From positions 1-64,000 of the forward strand of contig NCKB01000009.1 of NCBI GenBank assembly GCA_002279065.1: a stretch of 64,000 nucleotides of DNA, in the 5' to 3' direction. The notes beneath the pieces were generated by a model. The model was not told the origin of the DNA and did not search any database. It saw nothing but the letters and a program-made list of their open reading frames with translations. The stretch comes from Lysobacterales bacterium 15-68-25 (GTDB lineage: Bacteria; Pseudomonadota; Gammaproteobacteria; Xanthomonadales; Rhodanobacteraceae). Numbering within the stretch: position 1 is the first letter of the stretch; every line of letters starts with the position of its first letter. A program made the position numbers and the translations under genes. Shown piece by piece: positions 63,703-64,000 of the stretch.

Positions 63703-64000
63703 ATGGCCACCCTGGTCTTCGTCCACGGCTGGAGCGTCACCAGCACGGCCACCTACGGCCAGATGCCGCAGCGGCTGCAGCAGCAGGCAGCCGCGCAAGG
63801 CATGCCGCTGACCATCCGCGACATCTGGCTCAGCGAATATGTGAGCTTCGACGACACGGTCACCATGAGCGACCTGGTGCGCGCATTCGACCACGCACTG
63901 CGCGATCTGCACCTGCTCGAGCCGTCGTTCGACTGCATCACCCATTCCACCGGCGGCCCGGTCGTGCGCGAGTGGCTGCGCGCGCAACGAGACACACCCA
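63703..64000 (+). CDS. Alpha/beta hydrolase, N-terminal part (runs off the window)
   Basis: The first ~99 residues are visible and the frame is open to the window end. Starts MATLVFVHGWSVTSTATYG (oxyanion loop with HGW), then ISLSEYVSFDD-type segment and CITHSTGGPVVREWL, the serine nucleophile elbow of a lipase/acylhydrolase. The ATG at 63703 has GGAGG six nt upstream. Larger members of this group are several hundred residues long with additional domains; the product cannot be named from the fragment. Confidence 0.8.
   Translation, partial: MATLVFVHGWSVTSTATYGQMPQRLQQQAAAQGMPLTIRDIWLSEYVSFDDTVTMSDLVRAFDHALRDLHLLEPSFDCITHSTGGPVVREWLRAQRDTP

Overview
The window is a high-GC gammaproteobacterial chromosome segment, most likely from the Xanthomonadales and probably Rhodanobacteraceae (Rhodanobacter/Dyella/Luteibacter-like). 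This rests on the strong G/C bias at third codon positions, the order tpiA-secG-tRNA-Leu(GAG), the serS...rarA...lolA-ftsK...trxB...aat block, a LigA with an extra segment before its BRCT domain, and a large TonB-dependent receptor. The species assignment is inference; no search was run.

Region by region: (a) 1-1350 holds a UvrY/GacA-type response regulator and a mostly empty stretch ending in a bidirectional terminator. (b) 1349-6518 is a compact (~5.2 kb) integrative element in the 3' end of tRNA-Leu(GAG). Its tyrosine integrase lies next to the tRNA, and short repeats that look like integrase arm sites occur at both ends. It carries an AlpA-type regulator, an AP2/HNH-like DNA-binding protein, a ParB-fold protein overlapping a 72-aa protein, and a lower-GC HNH endonuclease with an unrecognised C-terminal domain. 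The minus-strand genes and the HNH gene diverge from a 510-bp control region with four degenerate ~35-bp direct repeats, a G-quadruplex motif and a perfect dyad. (c) 6519-16253 is core chromosome: tRNA-Leu, secG, tpiA, an SDR, a DUF6445 oxygenase-like protein, a 2OG-Fe(II) oxygenase, glmM-folP-orn, sbcB and a DUF2461 protein. (d) 16250-29601 holds transporters (MFS, MdtD-like MFS, NhaD, Kef-type), an exported hydrolase/DUF4784 pair, epmA-ligA and a photolyase. (e) 29688-46999 is the serS/rarA/lolA/ftsK/ald/trxB/aat housekeeping block. A beta-propeller diguanylate cyclase and a YoaK-type membrane protein sit between rarA and lolA. (f) 47019-64000 holds a TonB receptor with a possible operator, a methyltransferase, ispG, an acetyl-CoA hydrolase-type CoA transferase, a cardiolipin-synthase-like PLD protein, xseA, an aldehyde dehydrogenase, an AraC regulator divergent from a zinc alcohol dehydrogenase, a YdcF-like protein, an exported glyoxalase-like protein and the start of an alpha/beta hydrolase.

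Working together: most chromosomal genes are housekeeping genes in short operons with 4-nt overlaps (ligA-epmA, serS-membrane protein, DUF2254-FemAB-like-aat). The integrative element is the accessory part and the best place to look for an undescribed system. It has integration functions and a coordinately controlled set of small DNA-binding or nuclease-like proteins, but no recognisable replication, packaging or conjugation genes.
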